Source: Candidatus Poseidoniaceae archaeon (GTDB lineage: Archaea; Thermoplasmatota; Poseidoniia; Poseidoniales; Poseidoniaceae). From it: a stretch of 64,000 nucleotides of DNA. Both the position numbers and the translations under genes were made by a program. Within the stretch, counting starts at the first letter, position 1. Each line of letters starts with the position of its first letter. This document shows, piece after piece, positions 27,336 to 36,247 of the stretch. A model generated the notes under the pieces. It was not told where the DNA came from and made no database searches. It saw nothing but the letters and a program-made list of their open reading frames with translations. The stretch spans positions 1-64,000 of the forward strand of contig CASIAP010000005.1 in assembly GCA_949372645.1 (NCBI GenBank). The letters are read 5' to 3'.

Positions 27336-28841
27336 ATGAGTGAAGTTCCCGAAGGCATGACACTGGGTCCGCAACAGCGTCGGCCACCTCGGCCAACAGC
27401 CACCATGACGATGACTCGTGATGGAGAAGGTGGTATCGAAGTCTTGCTTGGCCTTCGTTCAGAAACAATGGTAGCATTCCCTGGTTACTGGGCCTTCCCC
27501 GGTGGTGGATTGTCACGCGTGGACACCGCAGCCGTAGAGGCACTGAAAGGTTTTGAAGGTACAGAAGCAAAAGCGATTGCTTGTATTCTCCGTGAAATGA
27601 GTGAGGAATTAGGACTCGCACCGTCCGAACACGGATTGGTTGCGCTACCAATTGAAGCTCGTAAGGAAATTGTTGCTGATAAAAGTCGATACTTGCCACT
27701 TGCTCTCGAAGGGGCATTTCCGTATGATACTCGCTCCCTCAGGGTGTTAAGTCACCGAATCACTCCTCCTTTTGGCCCAATTCAATTTGATAATGCTTTC
27801 ATGCATCTTCATGCCGGTCTAGCCAAAGATGTACCTGAAATCGACCTTGAGCCTCAAACCGAATTCACTGAAATTCTATGGGCAACACCAAATGAAATCC
27901 TGCAGAAATGGGCAAGCCATGAAATGAAGGTCGCTCCACCGGTCGTCACCCTCCTTATGGAGATTGAACGTACGCTCGAACGTAAAGACCGTGATATGCT
28001 CGAAGCGGCCCGTGACATCAGTGAACGATTACCTGGCCGTCGCTCCATCTTGTTTGCACATGGCGTTGAAGTGGTACCGGTGCGAACAGCCACCCTCCCT
28101 CCTGCTGACCATACCAATTGCTATCTTGTTGGCGACCCTGAAGGTGATTTCATTCTGGTTGACCCTGCATCTCATCTACGTGAAGGGATGGAAGACATGG
28201 CCAAAGCAGTCGAACGGCACAAAGGGACCCTCATTGCCATGATGTTCACCCATTCACATGGCGACCATGTAGGCGATATCGGATTGCTTCGAGAAGCGTT
28301 TGATGTCCCGATTTGGGGCAGTGAATATACGGCTCGTACCGTCGAATGCCAACGAATTCTCACCGAAGGCGAGATGCTTGAACTTGGCAATCAGACATGG
28401 CAGGTTCTCATCACACCTGGTCATCATCCCGGACATATCTGCTTACTTGGTGACGCTGGACTTATTGCTGGAGATATGGTTGCAGGTATCGGCACCATTC
28501 TTATTCCACCACATACTGGAGACATGAACATCTACATGGAACAACTTGAACGCTTGAAGAAGCTCAAGCCACACCTCTTGTTTCCGAGCCATGGACCAGT
28601 CATAGCCCTCCCGACAATGAAATTCGACCACTACTTATCCCACCGAAAAGCACGCCATGATGCCGTCTACGCTGCTGTCAAGTCGGGAATTCAATTGCTC
28701 CCAGACATTGCCAAAGCAGCCTATGCAGACACCCCTGATGCACATCCGGGTCTTGCTGTTGACCAAACGCTCTCACACCTGATGTCGCACCAGCGTGCTG
28801 GTACAATCGTTGAGGATTCCACAAAGTGGTCTGTTCAATGA
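27336..28841 (+). CDS. NUDIX hydrolase / metallo-beta-lactamase fold fusion
   Basis: Residues 1-235 are a NUDIX domain with the box ending REMSEELGL preceded by FPGGG and an insert; such enzymes cleave nucleoside diphosphates linked to another moiety. Residues 245-500 are a metallo-beta-lactamase fold hydrolase with the zinc motif THSHGDHVGD, then ITPGHHPGHICLLGD and a later SHGP. This half resembles the glyoxalase-II/LACTB2 group. A start at ATG 27336 directly precedes homology. Both active sites look intact, so the protein may act on two steps of one pathway, perhaps CoA or nucleotide derivatives, but this is inference. The MDR gene follows 37 bp downstream. Confidence 0.88.
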   Translation: MSEVPEGMTLGPQQRRPPRPTATMTMTRDGEGGIEVLLGLRSETMVAFPGYWAFPGGGLSRVDTAAVEALKGFEGTEAKAIACILREMSEELGLAPSEHGLVALPIEARKEIVADKSRYLPLALEGAFPYDTRSLRVLSHRITPPFGPIQFDNAFMHLHAGLAKDVPEIDLEPQTEFTEILWATPNEILQKWASHEMKVAPPVVTLLMEIERTLERKDRDMLEAARDISERLPGRRSILFAHGVEVVPVRTATLPPADHTNCYLVGDPEGDFILVDPASHLREGMEDMAKAVERHKGTLIAMMFTHSHGDHVGDIGLLREAFDVPIWGSEYTARTVECQRILTEGEMLELGNQTWQVLITPGHHPGHICLLGDAGLIAGDMVAGIGTILIPPHTGDMNIYMEQLERLKKLKPHLLFPSHGPVIALPTMKFDHYLSHRKARHDAVYAAVKSGIQLLPDIAKAAYADTPDAHPGLAVDQTLSHLMSHQRAGTIVEDSTKWSVQ

Positions 28842-28878
28842 ACCAAACCTTAGAACACCCCCACCGTTAGGAGGATTT

Positions 28879-29898
28879 ATGCCTCGTAGAGTTGAATTCA
28901 CCAAAGCCGGCTCCCCGAGTACGATTCGAATAGCTGAAATGCCGATGCCAGAGCCTACAAGCGGTGAAGTGCGGGTCAAGGTGGCTTTTGCAGGAATCAA
29001 CTTTGCAGACCTTTTGATGCGTCTCGGATTCTATCAACCTCGCCCACCTTATCCGTTTACTCCAGGTTACGAAGTCAGCGGTGTCATCGATGCTGTAGGC
29101 GATGAAAAAACTGGATTTACCGTTGGACAACGAGTCGTCGCTGCAATGTCCACCGGTGGTCAAGCAAGCCATGTCGTTGTTGACCAAAACCGTGTATTAC
29201 TACTTCCTGACGAGATCGAATTAGATGTTGCGGCAGCCATGCCCGTGACCTACCTTACAGCCCACCATATGCTGCATCATTTAGGCCACATGACAAAAGA
29301 TGAGTCCGTATTGATTCATGGCGGTGCTGGAGGCGTAGGTACTGCTGCTCTCCAATTATGCCAATTAGCCGGCGTTACCAAGGTCTGGGCAACAGCCTCT
29401 GGCTCGAAATCGAAGATCATTGAATCACTCGGTGGTCGAGCAATCGACCGGCATAACGAGGATTTTGTGAGTATCATCAAGAAAGAAACTGAAGGTGCTG
29501 GAGTCGACCATATCCTTGACCCAATCGGCGGGGACCATCTTACTCGTTCTCTCTCAGTGCTGAAAGAAGGTGGACGCCTCTATACTTACGGAATGTCTGC
29601 TGCCGCCCCAACAGCGAAACGCTCTCTTCTTCGAACCTATTTGGCATGGAGAAAAACTCCAGCATTCGACCCACTTCGTTTGATGACACGAAACCGAGGT
29701 GTGTTTGGTGTCCACATGGGGACATGGAAGGATGAAAAAGTAATGCAAGCACAACTCCAAAAAATCTTGGAGGGAATAATGAGCGGGGCTCTCTCGCCGG
29801 TTATTGATTCAGTGTTTGATGTTGAAAATGTAGCAGAGGCGCATCAATATCTGCACGATGGGAAAAACATTGGAAAAGTTCTACTTCGTTTCAAGTGA
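28879..29898 (+). CDS. zinc-less MDR oxidoreductase, quinone reductase / VAT1-like
   Basis: A 339-residue medium-chain dehydrogenase/reductase that probably uses NADPH. Features are the N-terminal catalytic domain (GEVRVKVAFAGINFADLLMRLG), PGYEVSGVIDAVG, and the nucleotide-binding loop HGGAGGVGTAALQL. It lacks the Cys/His catalytic zinc ligands, so it fits the quinone reductase/VAT1 branch. I use ATG 28879 because aggagg lies five bases upstream and homology begins there; the track start overlaps the previous gene. It is probably co-transcribed with the NUDIX-MBL gene. The substrate is unknown. Confidence 0.9.
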   Translation: MPRRVEFTKAGSPSTIRIAEMPMPEPTSGEVRVKVAFAGINFADLLMRLGFYQPRPPYPFTPGYEVSGVIDAVGDEKTGFTVGQRVVAAMSTGGQASHVVVDQNRVLLLPDEIELDVAAAMPVTYLTAHHMLHHLGHMTKDESVLIHGGAGGVGTAALQLCQLAGVTKVWATASGSKSKIIESLGGRAIDRHNEDFVSIIKKETEGAGVDHILDPIGGDHLTRSLSVLKEGGRLYTYGMSAAAPTAKRSLLRTYLAWRKTPAFDPLRLMTRNRGVFGVHMGTWKDEKVMQAQLQKILEGIMSGALSPVIDSVFDVENVAEAHQYLHDGKNIGKVLLRFK

Positions 29899-29943
29899 GG
29901 ATTGAAGAAGCGTCGGCTGCAGGTATGTTCGAGGGCGAGATGC

Positions 29944-32118
29944 ATGAAAGCAACAATGTCGGGCTTTGACTTACGTGCGGTTGCCCGTGAGTTGAACGAA
30001 TACGCTGGCGCTTATGTCAAGAAGGCCTACATGCCGCACTATGAACAAATTGTATTGCGTATTAACCCCAAAGACATGGATCAGTTCGATTTAGTGCTGG
30101 TGCGTGGCGCTCGTATCTACACATCGAATAGAGACCGCCCAATGCCCATGGTACCTCCTCCTTTTGCTATGGTCCTTCGAAAGCATCTGAAAAATGCCCG
30201 AATGATCGGCGTTCGACAACTTGGGTTTGACCGAGTTTTGTGTTTCAATTTCGATACGAAATTTGGACAATATCATCTCTATGTCGAGGTTTTTCGTGAT
30301 GGTAATATCATTCTCACCGATGCGGAAGACACGATTATTCTGCCTCTGACTCATGCATCTTATGCAGGCCGTACGCTGAAAAAAGGGGTCACCTATCAAC
30401 CGCCACCACCGGCAATGGACCCCCATGAGATTGAATTAGCACACCTCGTTGAAATGTTTGAATCTTCAGACCGAGACCTTGTTTCAACCCTTGGTGGTAA
30501 AGTCAATCTCGGTGGCACCCATGCAAACGCAGTCTGTGCACTGGCGGGCATGGAGCCCAACATCGACACCCAGGTTGCTGACGCAGAGAAAGTGCATGCA
30601 GCACTCAAGTCCCTGCTCAATGACTTAGCAGAGAGTCGCGAAGGATACCTCCTTCTCAAACCTGACAAAGAAAACTCGAATGAAGAGCTTGAATCCCAAG
30701 CAGCGAGTCACGAACCAAATGGGAAGAGAGACCGCTTCTTTGAACAATTTGCATGTGAAGCAACACCGACCCTTTTACCAAATCATCATCAATTCACGAA
30801 GGTAACGTTTCCAACGCTGTGTGAATCGGTCGATGCATGGAAAGGTGCCCATGATGCAATGGCATTAGCCCGACGTGAAGCTGAAAAATTGGATATCGCT
30901 GCACCAGGACGTGGCCACTCAACAGATGTTGAGCGATTAGAACGCCGGAAAGTACAGCAGGAAAAAGCACTCGAAGGTTTCTCTGTGAAAATCGAGAAGC
31001 AACAAATGCTTGGACACCTTATTCAAAATAACTGGACGCACATTGAAAGTCTACTTTCACAAGTATCTGCTGCGATTGAAGAGAAAGGTTGGAAGCAAGT
31101 CAAAAAAGACGTAAAGGAAATCCCTTGGATTGTGTCATTGAATCCTGCAGGACGTAGTTTTGTAACGGTTTTACCTGACGATGAGAGCCTACCAAATGGC
31201 CCTCAAGCAACCCTTTCGTTGGATGAGAATGTCCACCAGAATGCTCAACGCCATTTTGAAGCAGCCCGTAAACAAAAGGACAAAACGAAAGGAGCTGTTG
31301 AAGCGCTTGAAGAAACAACTCTTTTCTTACAGCGTGCAAAAAAGAAAGAAGTGAAACAGCAAGAGAGCGGTAAACTCAACAAAATCAAACGGAGTAAACG
31401 CCTTTGGTTTGAAAACCACCGCTGGAGTATGATCAGTGGAGGGCATTTACTGGTCGGTGGAAAAGACGCAAAAGGAAACGATGCGATTGTCAAGAAACAT
31501 CTTTCAGGTTCTGACATGTACCTTCACGCCGACTTACACGGTGCCCCAAGTTGCAGTTTACGAGCAACTCAAGGGTTTGCTGAAGACCAACATAAGCCCG
31601 CCCATATTCCAGATGATGTCCCTGCTTTCCGACTGATTGACAAACTCGGTGATGAACGTATTACACCCGAAAAACTCGAGGAAGCCGCTACTTTAGCACT
31701 GTGTTGGAGCCGTGCATGGGCAGGAGGCGGAGCACATGGCACAGTCTACTCAGTCAAACCTGCTCAAGTTTCAAAGACTGCCCAAACGGGAGAATACGTT
31801 GGCAAGGGTGCATTCATTGTACGAGGTCAACGGCAATGGTTCAAAGATTTAGATGTACAAATCGGAATCGGAATTGTTGCTATCAACGGAGTACCTCTCC
31901 TCATGGGAGGATTGCCGGAGACCATACGTTCAATCTGTCAACGGTTCGCAATTCTACGACCAGGGTTAGTGAAAAAAGAACAACTCGCCAATCGAATTTA
32001 CAAAAATACGGGTTTAATGACCGATGATGTGCTACCGGTCTTACCGGGTGCTGCAGAAATCATTGAAGATAATGGAATCTTTAGCCCTGCTAAAAAACAA
32101 GTTCAGGAAGAAGAGTGA
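29944..32118 (+). CDS. rqcH: NFACT-family ribosome quality control protein (RqcH/Rqc2/NEMF)
   Basis: RqcH binds stalled large ribosomal subunits and recruits tRNA-Ala to add C-terminal tails. The N-terminal NFACT-N domain carries the conserved DR motif (GFDRVLCFNFD, D96-R97 from the chosen start). A coiled-coil region follows at about 330-490. NFACT-R is seen in WFENHRWSMISGGHLLVGGKDA and GSDMYLHADLHGAPS. I chose ATG 29944 (MKATMSGFD) rather than the track start because it places DR at the expected position and matches the family's N-terminus. The gene follows the MDR gene by 45 bp. The C-terminus is convergent with the DEAD helicase gene, 3 bp apart. The assignment is secure; tailing in this archaeon is inferred. 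Confidence 0.93.
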   Translation: MKATMSGFDLRAVARELNEYAGAYVKKAYMPHYEQIVLRINPKDMDQFDLVLVRGARIYTSNRDRPMPMVPPPFAMVLRKHLKNARMIGVRQLGFDRVLCFNFDTKFGQYHLYVEVFRDGNIILTDAEDTIILPLTHASYAGRTLKKGVTYQPPPPAMDPHEIELAHLVEMFESSDRDLVSTLGGKVNLGGTHANAVCALAGMEPNIDTQVADAEKVHAALKSLLNDLAESREGYLLLKPDKENSNEELESQAASHEPNGKRDRFFEQFACEATPTLLPNHHQFTKVTFPTLCESVDAWKGAHDAMALARREAEKLDIAAPGRGHSTDVERLERRKVQQEKALEGFSVKIEKQQMLGHLIQNNWTHIESLLSQVSAAIEEKGWKQVKKDVKEIPWIVSLNPAGRSFVTVLPDDESLPNGPQATLSLDENVHQNAQRHFEAARKQKDKTKGAVEALEETTLFLQRAKKKEVKQQESGKLNKIKRSKRLWFENHRWSMISGGHLLVGGKDAKGNDAIVKKHLSGSDMYLHADLHGAPSCSLRATQGFAEDQHKPAHIPDDVPAFRLIDKLGDERITPEKLEEAATLALCWSRAWAGGGAHGTVYSVKPAQVSKTAQTGEYVGKGAFIVRGQRQWFKDLDVQIGIGIVAINGVPLLMGGLPETIRSICQRFAILRPGLVKKEQLANRIYKNTGLMTDDVLPVLPGAAEIIEDNGIFSPAKKQVQEEE

Positions 32119-32121
32119 AAC

Positions 32122-33774
32122 TCACTTTCGATCTCGACTGTAGCCGCCTTTATTGCCGCCATAGCCACCGCTTGATTGTGGCTTCTGACCACCTTGGTAG
32201 CCTTTGCTTGAACTCTTACTTGGCTTGAAATTCTGACCGCGTGCTTCGCCACGGTATCCACCGCCACCGCCGCCGCCATTACTGCTGCCGCCATCGGAAT
32301 TTCGACCACCGCCACGGTATCCACCGCCGCCACCGCCACGGCCTCCGCCGCCACCGCCACGTCCACCGCCGCCACCGCCACGGCCTCCGCCGCCACCGCC
32401 GCCACGATATCCGCCGCCGCCTCCGCGACCACCGCTTGAATTTCCTCGGCCACCGCCGCCACCGCCACGGTATCCACCGCCACCGCCACGTCCACCGCCG
32501 CCACGACCACCGCCACCGCCGCCACGGTATCCACCGCCGCCGCCACCGCGACCGCCACCGCCATTTCGTTGGCTGTAGTGACCATTATTTCCACCTGAAT
32601 TTTCATTTCTTGGACGTTGCCGTCGTTCAGCTGCAATAAATTCGACTTCGAACTCGGGTAATGTTGTAAATTCCGGAGGTTCAAATTCAACACGAATTCC
32701 AACTTCACGTTGGATTTTACCGTATTGCTTTTTTTGTGGTTTTTGAACTAAAGAGATGACGATACCGGTTGCACCACCACGGGCTGTTCGGCCACTGCGG
32801 TGTTTGTATGCCTTGCCGTTTTCCGGTGGATCGTAATGAATCACGCAGTTGACACCTTCAACGTCAATACCTCGTGCTGCAACATCGGTTGCGATAAGTG
32901 CCATGCATTCTCCATGTTGGAAGCGAGACATTGCACCATCACGCTGGCGTTGAGACAATCCACCGTGAAGCGTTTCAATAGCCATTCCATCATATTGCAT
33001 TTCTTCTCCGACACGGTCAACACCGTTTCGGGTTCGACAAAAGATGATTGTTCGACCACATTTACGTATGATTTCAGAGGAGATTGTTGATTTTTTGGAG
33101 TTTGGCATCAACCAAAAGTAATGCGTCATACTTTCCATTGTTACTTCTTTCGGACCGACTTCAATTGTCACTGGGTCTGTCTGGTAATCACGTACTAAGT
33201 CAGCGACTTCGTCGTCCAAAGTTGCACTGAATAAAATTGTTTGACGGTCTGATTTACACTTGTCGAGAATTTTACATACTGGTTCCATGAAACCCATATC
33301 CGCCATTCTGTCTGCTTCATCGAGAACGACAACGCCAACATCTTCCAAAGACACTGCGCCACGGTCCATCATATCGATCAATCGACCAGGACATGCGACG
33401 AGGATGTCAACTCCTCGGTCAAGAGACCGGAATTGCTTGTTGTATGAACTTCCACCATACATTGCAAGAACGTACAATTGGAGTTCGTAAGCAAGGGGAT
33501 CTAGCACTTTGAAAATCTGTTCTGCCAATTCACGTGTTGGTGTAAGAATAAGAGAAGTTGGTCGACGAGGTTCCGCTTCTTGTGTTCGTGCAAGCAAGGG
33601 TAATCCAAACGCAAGCGTCTTTCCTGAACCCGTTGGAGCTCGGCAACAAACGTCACGTCCAAGCATTCCGTGTGGAATCGATTCAAGTTGAACTTCAAAT
33701 GGTTCAAGAATGCCTTGTTTTTTCAAGACTTCAACTATAACAGGCTCAACGCCAAGATCTTCGAACGATACCAT
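32122..33774 (-). CDS. DEAD-box RNA helicase with long Gly/Arg-rich (RGG) tail
   Basis: ATP-dependent RNA helicase. The core (1-380) has all main motifs: APTGSGKT, PTRELAEQ, LDEAD, FSATL, IATDVAARGID and HRSGRTARGG. The last 150 residues are almost wholly Gly, Arg and Tyr (GGYRGGGGGGRGGGG repeats), ending in an Asn/Lys/Ser-rich basic stretch. RGG tails bind RNA and promote condensates in eukaryotic and some bacterial helicases. I start at ATG 33774 (MVSFEDLGV); the 44 codons upstream in the track look non-coding and run into the thiolase region. The Gly-rich DNA also opens shadow ORFs in other frames. It likely acts in ribosome biogenesis, RNA decay or cold adaptation. Confidence 0.94.
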   Translation of the reverse strand: MVSFEDLGVEPVIVEVLKKQGILEPFEVQLESIPHGMLGRDVCCRAPTGSGKTLAFGLPLLARTQEAEPRRPTSLILTPTRELAEQIFKVLDPLAYELQLYVLAMYGGSSYNKQFRSLDRGVDILVACPGRLIDMMDRGAVSLEDVGVVVLDEADRMADMGFMEPVCKILDKCKSDRQTILFSATLDDEVADLVRDYQTDPVTIEVGPKEVTMESMTHYFWLMPNSKKSTISSEIIRKCGRTIIFCRTRNGVDRVGEEMQYDGMAIETLHGGLSQRQRDGAMSRFQHGECMALIATDVAARGIDVEGVNCVIHYDPPENGKAYKHRSGRTARGGATGIVISLVQKPQKKQYGKIQREVGIRVEFEPPEFTTLPEFEVEFIAAERRQRPRNENSGGNNGHYSQRNGGGGRGGGGGGYRGGGGGGRGGGGRGGGGGYRGGGGGGRGNSSGGRGGGGGYRGGGGGGGRGGGGGGRGGGGGGRGGGGGGYRGGGRNSDGGSSNGGGGGGGYRGEARGQNFKPSKSSSKGYQGGQKPQSSGGYGGNKGGYSRDRK

Positions 33775-33862
33775 GAGTTCTACCCCATTTGGAGGCCGTT
33801 GTCCTGCCCTATTTGATACCCACAGTCGGAAAAACCGTTTTTTAGGGGTCTCAACAGTTGCT

Positions 33863-35060
33863 TCAAGAGCGCCGAACAAGCATAGCAACAGCATTACCGC
33901 CGCCAAGGCAGAGCGTTACAATTCCAGAATTTGCTTCACATCGGCGCATGACGCCAAGAAGAGTAATCAGACAACGTGTGCCGCTTGAACCGAGAGGATG
34001 TCCAAGACTTACTGCCCCTCCATGAAGATTAAATCGATCTTCTGGGATGTTCAATTCTTGTGCCACTGCACATGATGCTGAGGCAAAGGCTTCATTGTGT
34101 TCATAGATGTCGACATCTCCAAGACATCCAGTTGGTTCCGTTCTAAGAGCATCTTAACTGCGGGAATAGGAGCACTCATCACTCGTTCCGGCTGCAACAC
34201 CACTGGTGCAATAATCGTCAATATAAGCAAGGATTTCCCAACCTTGTTGCTTGGCATATTCTGCGTTTGCAAGAACGACTGCACTCGCACCGTCATTGAG
34301 CGTGCTTGCATTACCTGCGGTCACTTGCCCATCTTTTTGAAACACAGGGCGAAGTTTAGAAAGGGCTGCTGCATCAGTATTCCGCTCGAACACCTTCATC
34401 GTGAGAAAGCTGCACTGCGGGGCCTCTACGTTGAGGTATTTCGACAGTGAAGGTTTCCCAATCAAACCACCCATTGGTTTGGGCTTGGGCCGCACGGTGA
34501 TGGCTTCGAGCTGCAAAAAAATCGGATTGTTCACGAGTAATCGAACATTCCTTGGCCACAGTTTCACCAGTATTCCCCATGTGAACACCATTGTAGCCAT
34601 CCCATAATCCATCGTGAATCATCGAATCAACAAGGGTAGAATCACCCATCTTCGAGCCTTTGCGATGATTCATTAAAAGGTGAGGAGAATTTGACATACT
34701 TTCCATTCCGCCTGCAATAATAACATTGTATTCACCTGAACGGATACTGTTTGCAGCCATCATCGCTGCTTTGAGAGAACTTCCACAGACTTTGTTGATG
34801 GTCACGCAGGGAGTGGTCACGGGTAAACCTGCTCCGAGAGCGACTTGCCGCGCCGGGTTTTGTCCAGATCCTGCTTGTAAGACTTGACCGAAGATCACCT
34901 CGTCCACGTCACCTTGGTCAGGTTGAATACCTGCTCGCTCACAGACTTCTTTAACAGCAAGAATGCCCAAATCAACCGCACTCATGCTTGTCAAAGCACC
35001 CATGAACTTACCAATTGGAGTTCGTGCAACGCCACATATTGCGACTTTCGGTTGGCTCAT
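33863..35060 (-). pseudogene. acetyl-CoA acetyltransferase (thiolase) interrupted by three frameshifts
   Basis: The start MSQPKVAICGVARTPIGKF (aggggtggt upstream) and the thiolase motifs are all present but split over frames. The nucleophile region TINKVCGSSLKAAM is intact. The frame changes near 34382 (one extra base; the expected GVRANTDAAAL reads GVRAEY-stop), near 34195 (one extra base before QPERVMSAPIPAV) and near 34120 (one base missing before GDVDIYEHNEAFA). The HNEAFA motif, GGAVSLGHPLGSSG and the last Cys in CLGGGNA remain. Two insertions and one deletion within 270 bp indicate either a recent pseudogene or local sequencing error. If repaired it would be a normal enzyme of about 398 residues condensing or cleaving acetyl-CoA units. 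Confidence 0.85.
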
Positions 35061-35156
35061 ACCACCCCTAATCGATTGGTATTCTTCAATGTGCGCGCAC
35101 ATCTCTTCGGACGAATTGAGGAGAAGACTTGATGAAGTGAAGGTGCTGGCGACATC

Positions 35157-35981
35157 ATGGCCAAATTCAAGACCGAGTTTAACACTGACCGCAAAGCAAA
35201 CGAGATGCGACACGTGGAAGTCGAAATCGATTTCACACCAAACGCTCTTGCTTCGATTCTCTACCGTCAAGGCGACACGGTAATTTTGGCTTGCTGCACC
35301 AAAGAGTCACGTCTACCGGGATGGTTCCCTCGTGACTCGACCAAAGGGTGGGTTCACGCTGAATACTCTTTACTTCCTGGTTCCACAGACTCTCGATTCC
35401 GTAGAGAACGACGTGGTGCAAAAGGGCGAACTCAAGAGATTGAACGGCTCGTAGCTCGTTCTTTACGTGCTGCTGTCGACCTTGAAGCACTCGGGCCAGT
35501 GGCTTTGAATGTTGACTGTGACGTACTCAACGCAGATGGGGGTACACGATGTGCATCCATCACTGCAGCTAATATCGCTCTGCGACTCGCGGTTCGACGC
35601 TTGATTGCTCGAGGGCAATGTCTGCCATTGGATATGCGACCTACAGAAGACCAACGGAAAGCTGGTTGGACTGCGCCAAATCTCTCCGAAACAGAGAAAA
35701 CTAATCATGAGAATGCAGTTATTCCTCATGATTTGGCTGCAATCTCTGTTGGACTTATTGATGGCGAGGTGTACCTCGATCTTGACTATGTGTTGGATTC
35801 AAATGCAGATGTCGATATGAATGTCGTTAAAACCGCTGATGGGAAATATGTTGAAATCCAAGGCACTGGAGAAGAATCAACGTTTTCGAGTGAAGAATTG
35901 ATTGCCCTGCTTGCAAGTGCAGATGGTGGCATCGATGCTTTGTTTGAAGCACAAAAAGTAATTCTTGAAGGAATTGAATGA
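35157..35981 (+). CDS. rph: RNase PH (bacterial-type, phosphorolytic 3' exoribonuclease)
   Basis: RNase PH trims tRNA 3' ends using phosphate. The match is to the bacterial enzyme rather than archaeal exosome Rrp41/Rrp42: KGWVHAEYSLLPGSTDSR, KGRTQEIERLVARSLRAAVD, NVDCDVLNADGGTR, and the C-terminal VDMNVVKTADGKYVEIQGTGEE. It is 274 residues versus about 240 for typical family members, the excess being spread over short inserts and the C-terminus. The start is ATG 35157, with no strong ribosome site. It is divergent from the thiolase gene (96 bp) and followed by tRNA-Phe 74 bp downstream. Probable transfer from bacteria; whether the exosome is also present cannot be seen here. Confidence 0.93.
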   Translation: MAKFKTEFNTDRKANEMRHVEVEIDFTPNALASILYRQGDTVILACCTKESRLPGWFPRDSTKGWVHAEYSLLPGSTDSRFRRERRGAKGRTQEIERLVARSLRAAVDLEALGPVALNVDCDVLNADGGTRCASITAANIALRLAVRRLIARGQCLPLDMRPTEDQRKAGWTAPNLSETEKTNHENAVIPHDLAAISVGLIDGEVYLDLDYVLDSNADVDMNVVKTADGKYVEIQGTGEESTFSSEELIALLASADGGIDALFEAQKVILEGIE

Positions 35982-36055
35982 ACCTTGAGTGTTTCCTTCA
36001 TCCAACATCCATTGGCGAAAGCCTTGATATGGCAGGGGTTCTCGCCGAACTGCAC

Positions 36056-36128
36056 GGGTCAGTAGCTTAGTTGGGAGAGCGCGGCACTGAAGATGCCGAG
36101 GTCGCTGGTTCAAGTCCGGCCTGACCCA
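36056..36128 (+). tRNA. tRNA-Phe (anticodon GAA)
   Basis: The acceptor stem GGGTCAG pairs with CTGACCC. The anticodon arm CGGCA-CTGAAGA-TGCCG gives GAA (Phe). The T arm GCTGG-TTCAAGT-CCGGC is canonical. The discriminator is A, and the next bases are CCT, so the CCA end is not encoded, unlike the tRNA-Gln in this window. No intron. Confidence 0.95.
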
Positions 36129-36247
36129 CCTCAACTCCATACTGCGAAAGCCTTGACTCAAAGATTGGAGTTTAATCCAATGATAAAATATTCATCTCTA
36201 TAGAATTCAATCGTTGGGTTCATGTGCTATGTCTTTCTGCTTGAACT

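Noticed and set aside
27040-27343. Two overlapping plus-strand ORFs opposite the small membrane protein
   Set aside because: Compositions are Arg/Cys/Ser-rich and irregular. The minus-strand ORF has a clear amphipathic helix, a membrane helix and a start signal.
32103-32708. Ala/Val-rich minus-strand ORF and His/Arg-rich plus-strand ORF across the helicase tail
   Set aside because: Alternate frames of the GGY/RGG repeat; no start signal or domain, and the helicase frame is continuous.
35061-35270. Extended N-terminus of the thiolase ORF
   Set aside because: It overlaps rph antisense and lacks homology; the thiolase begins at MSQPKVAI after a ribosome site.
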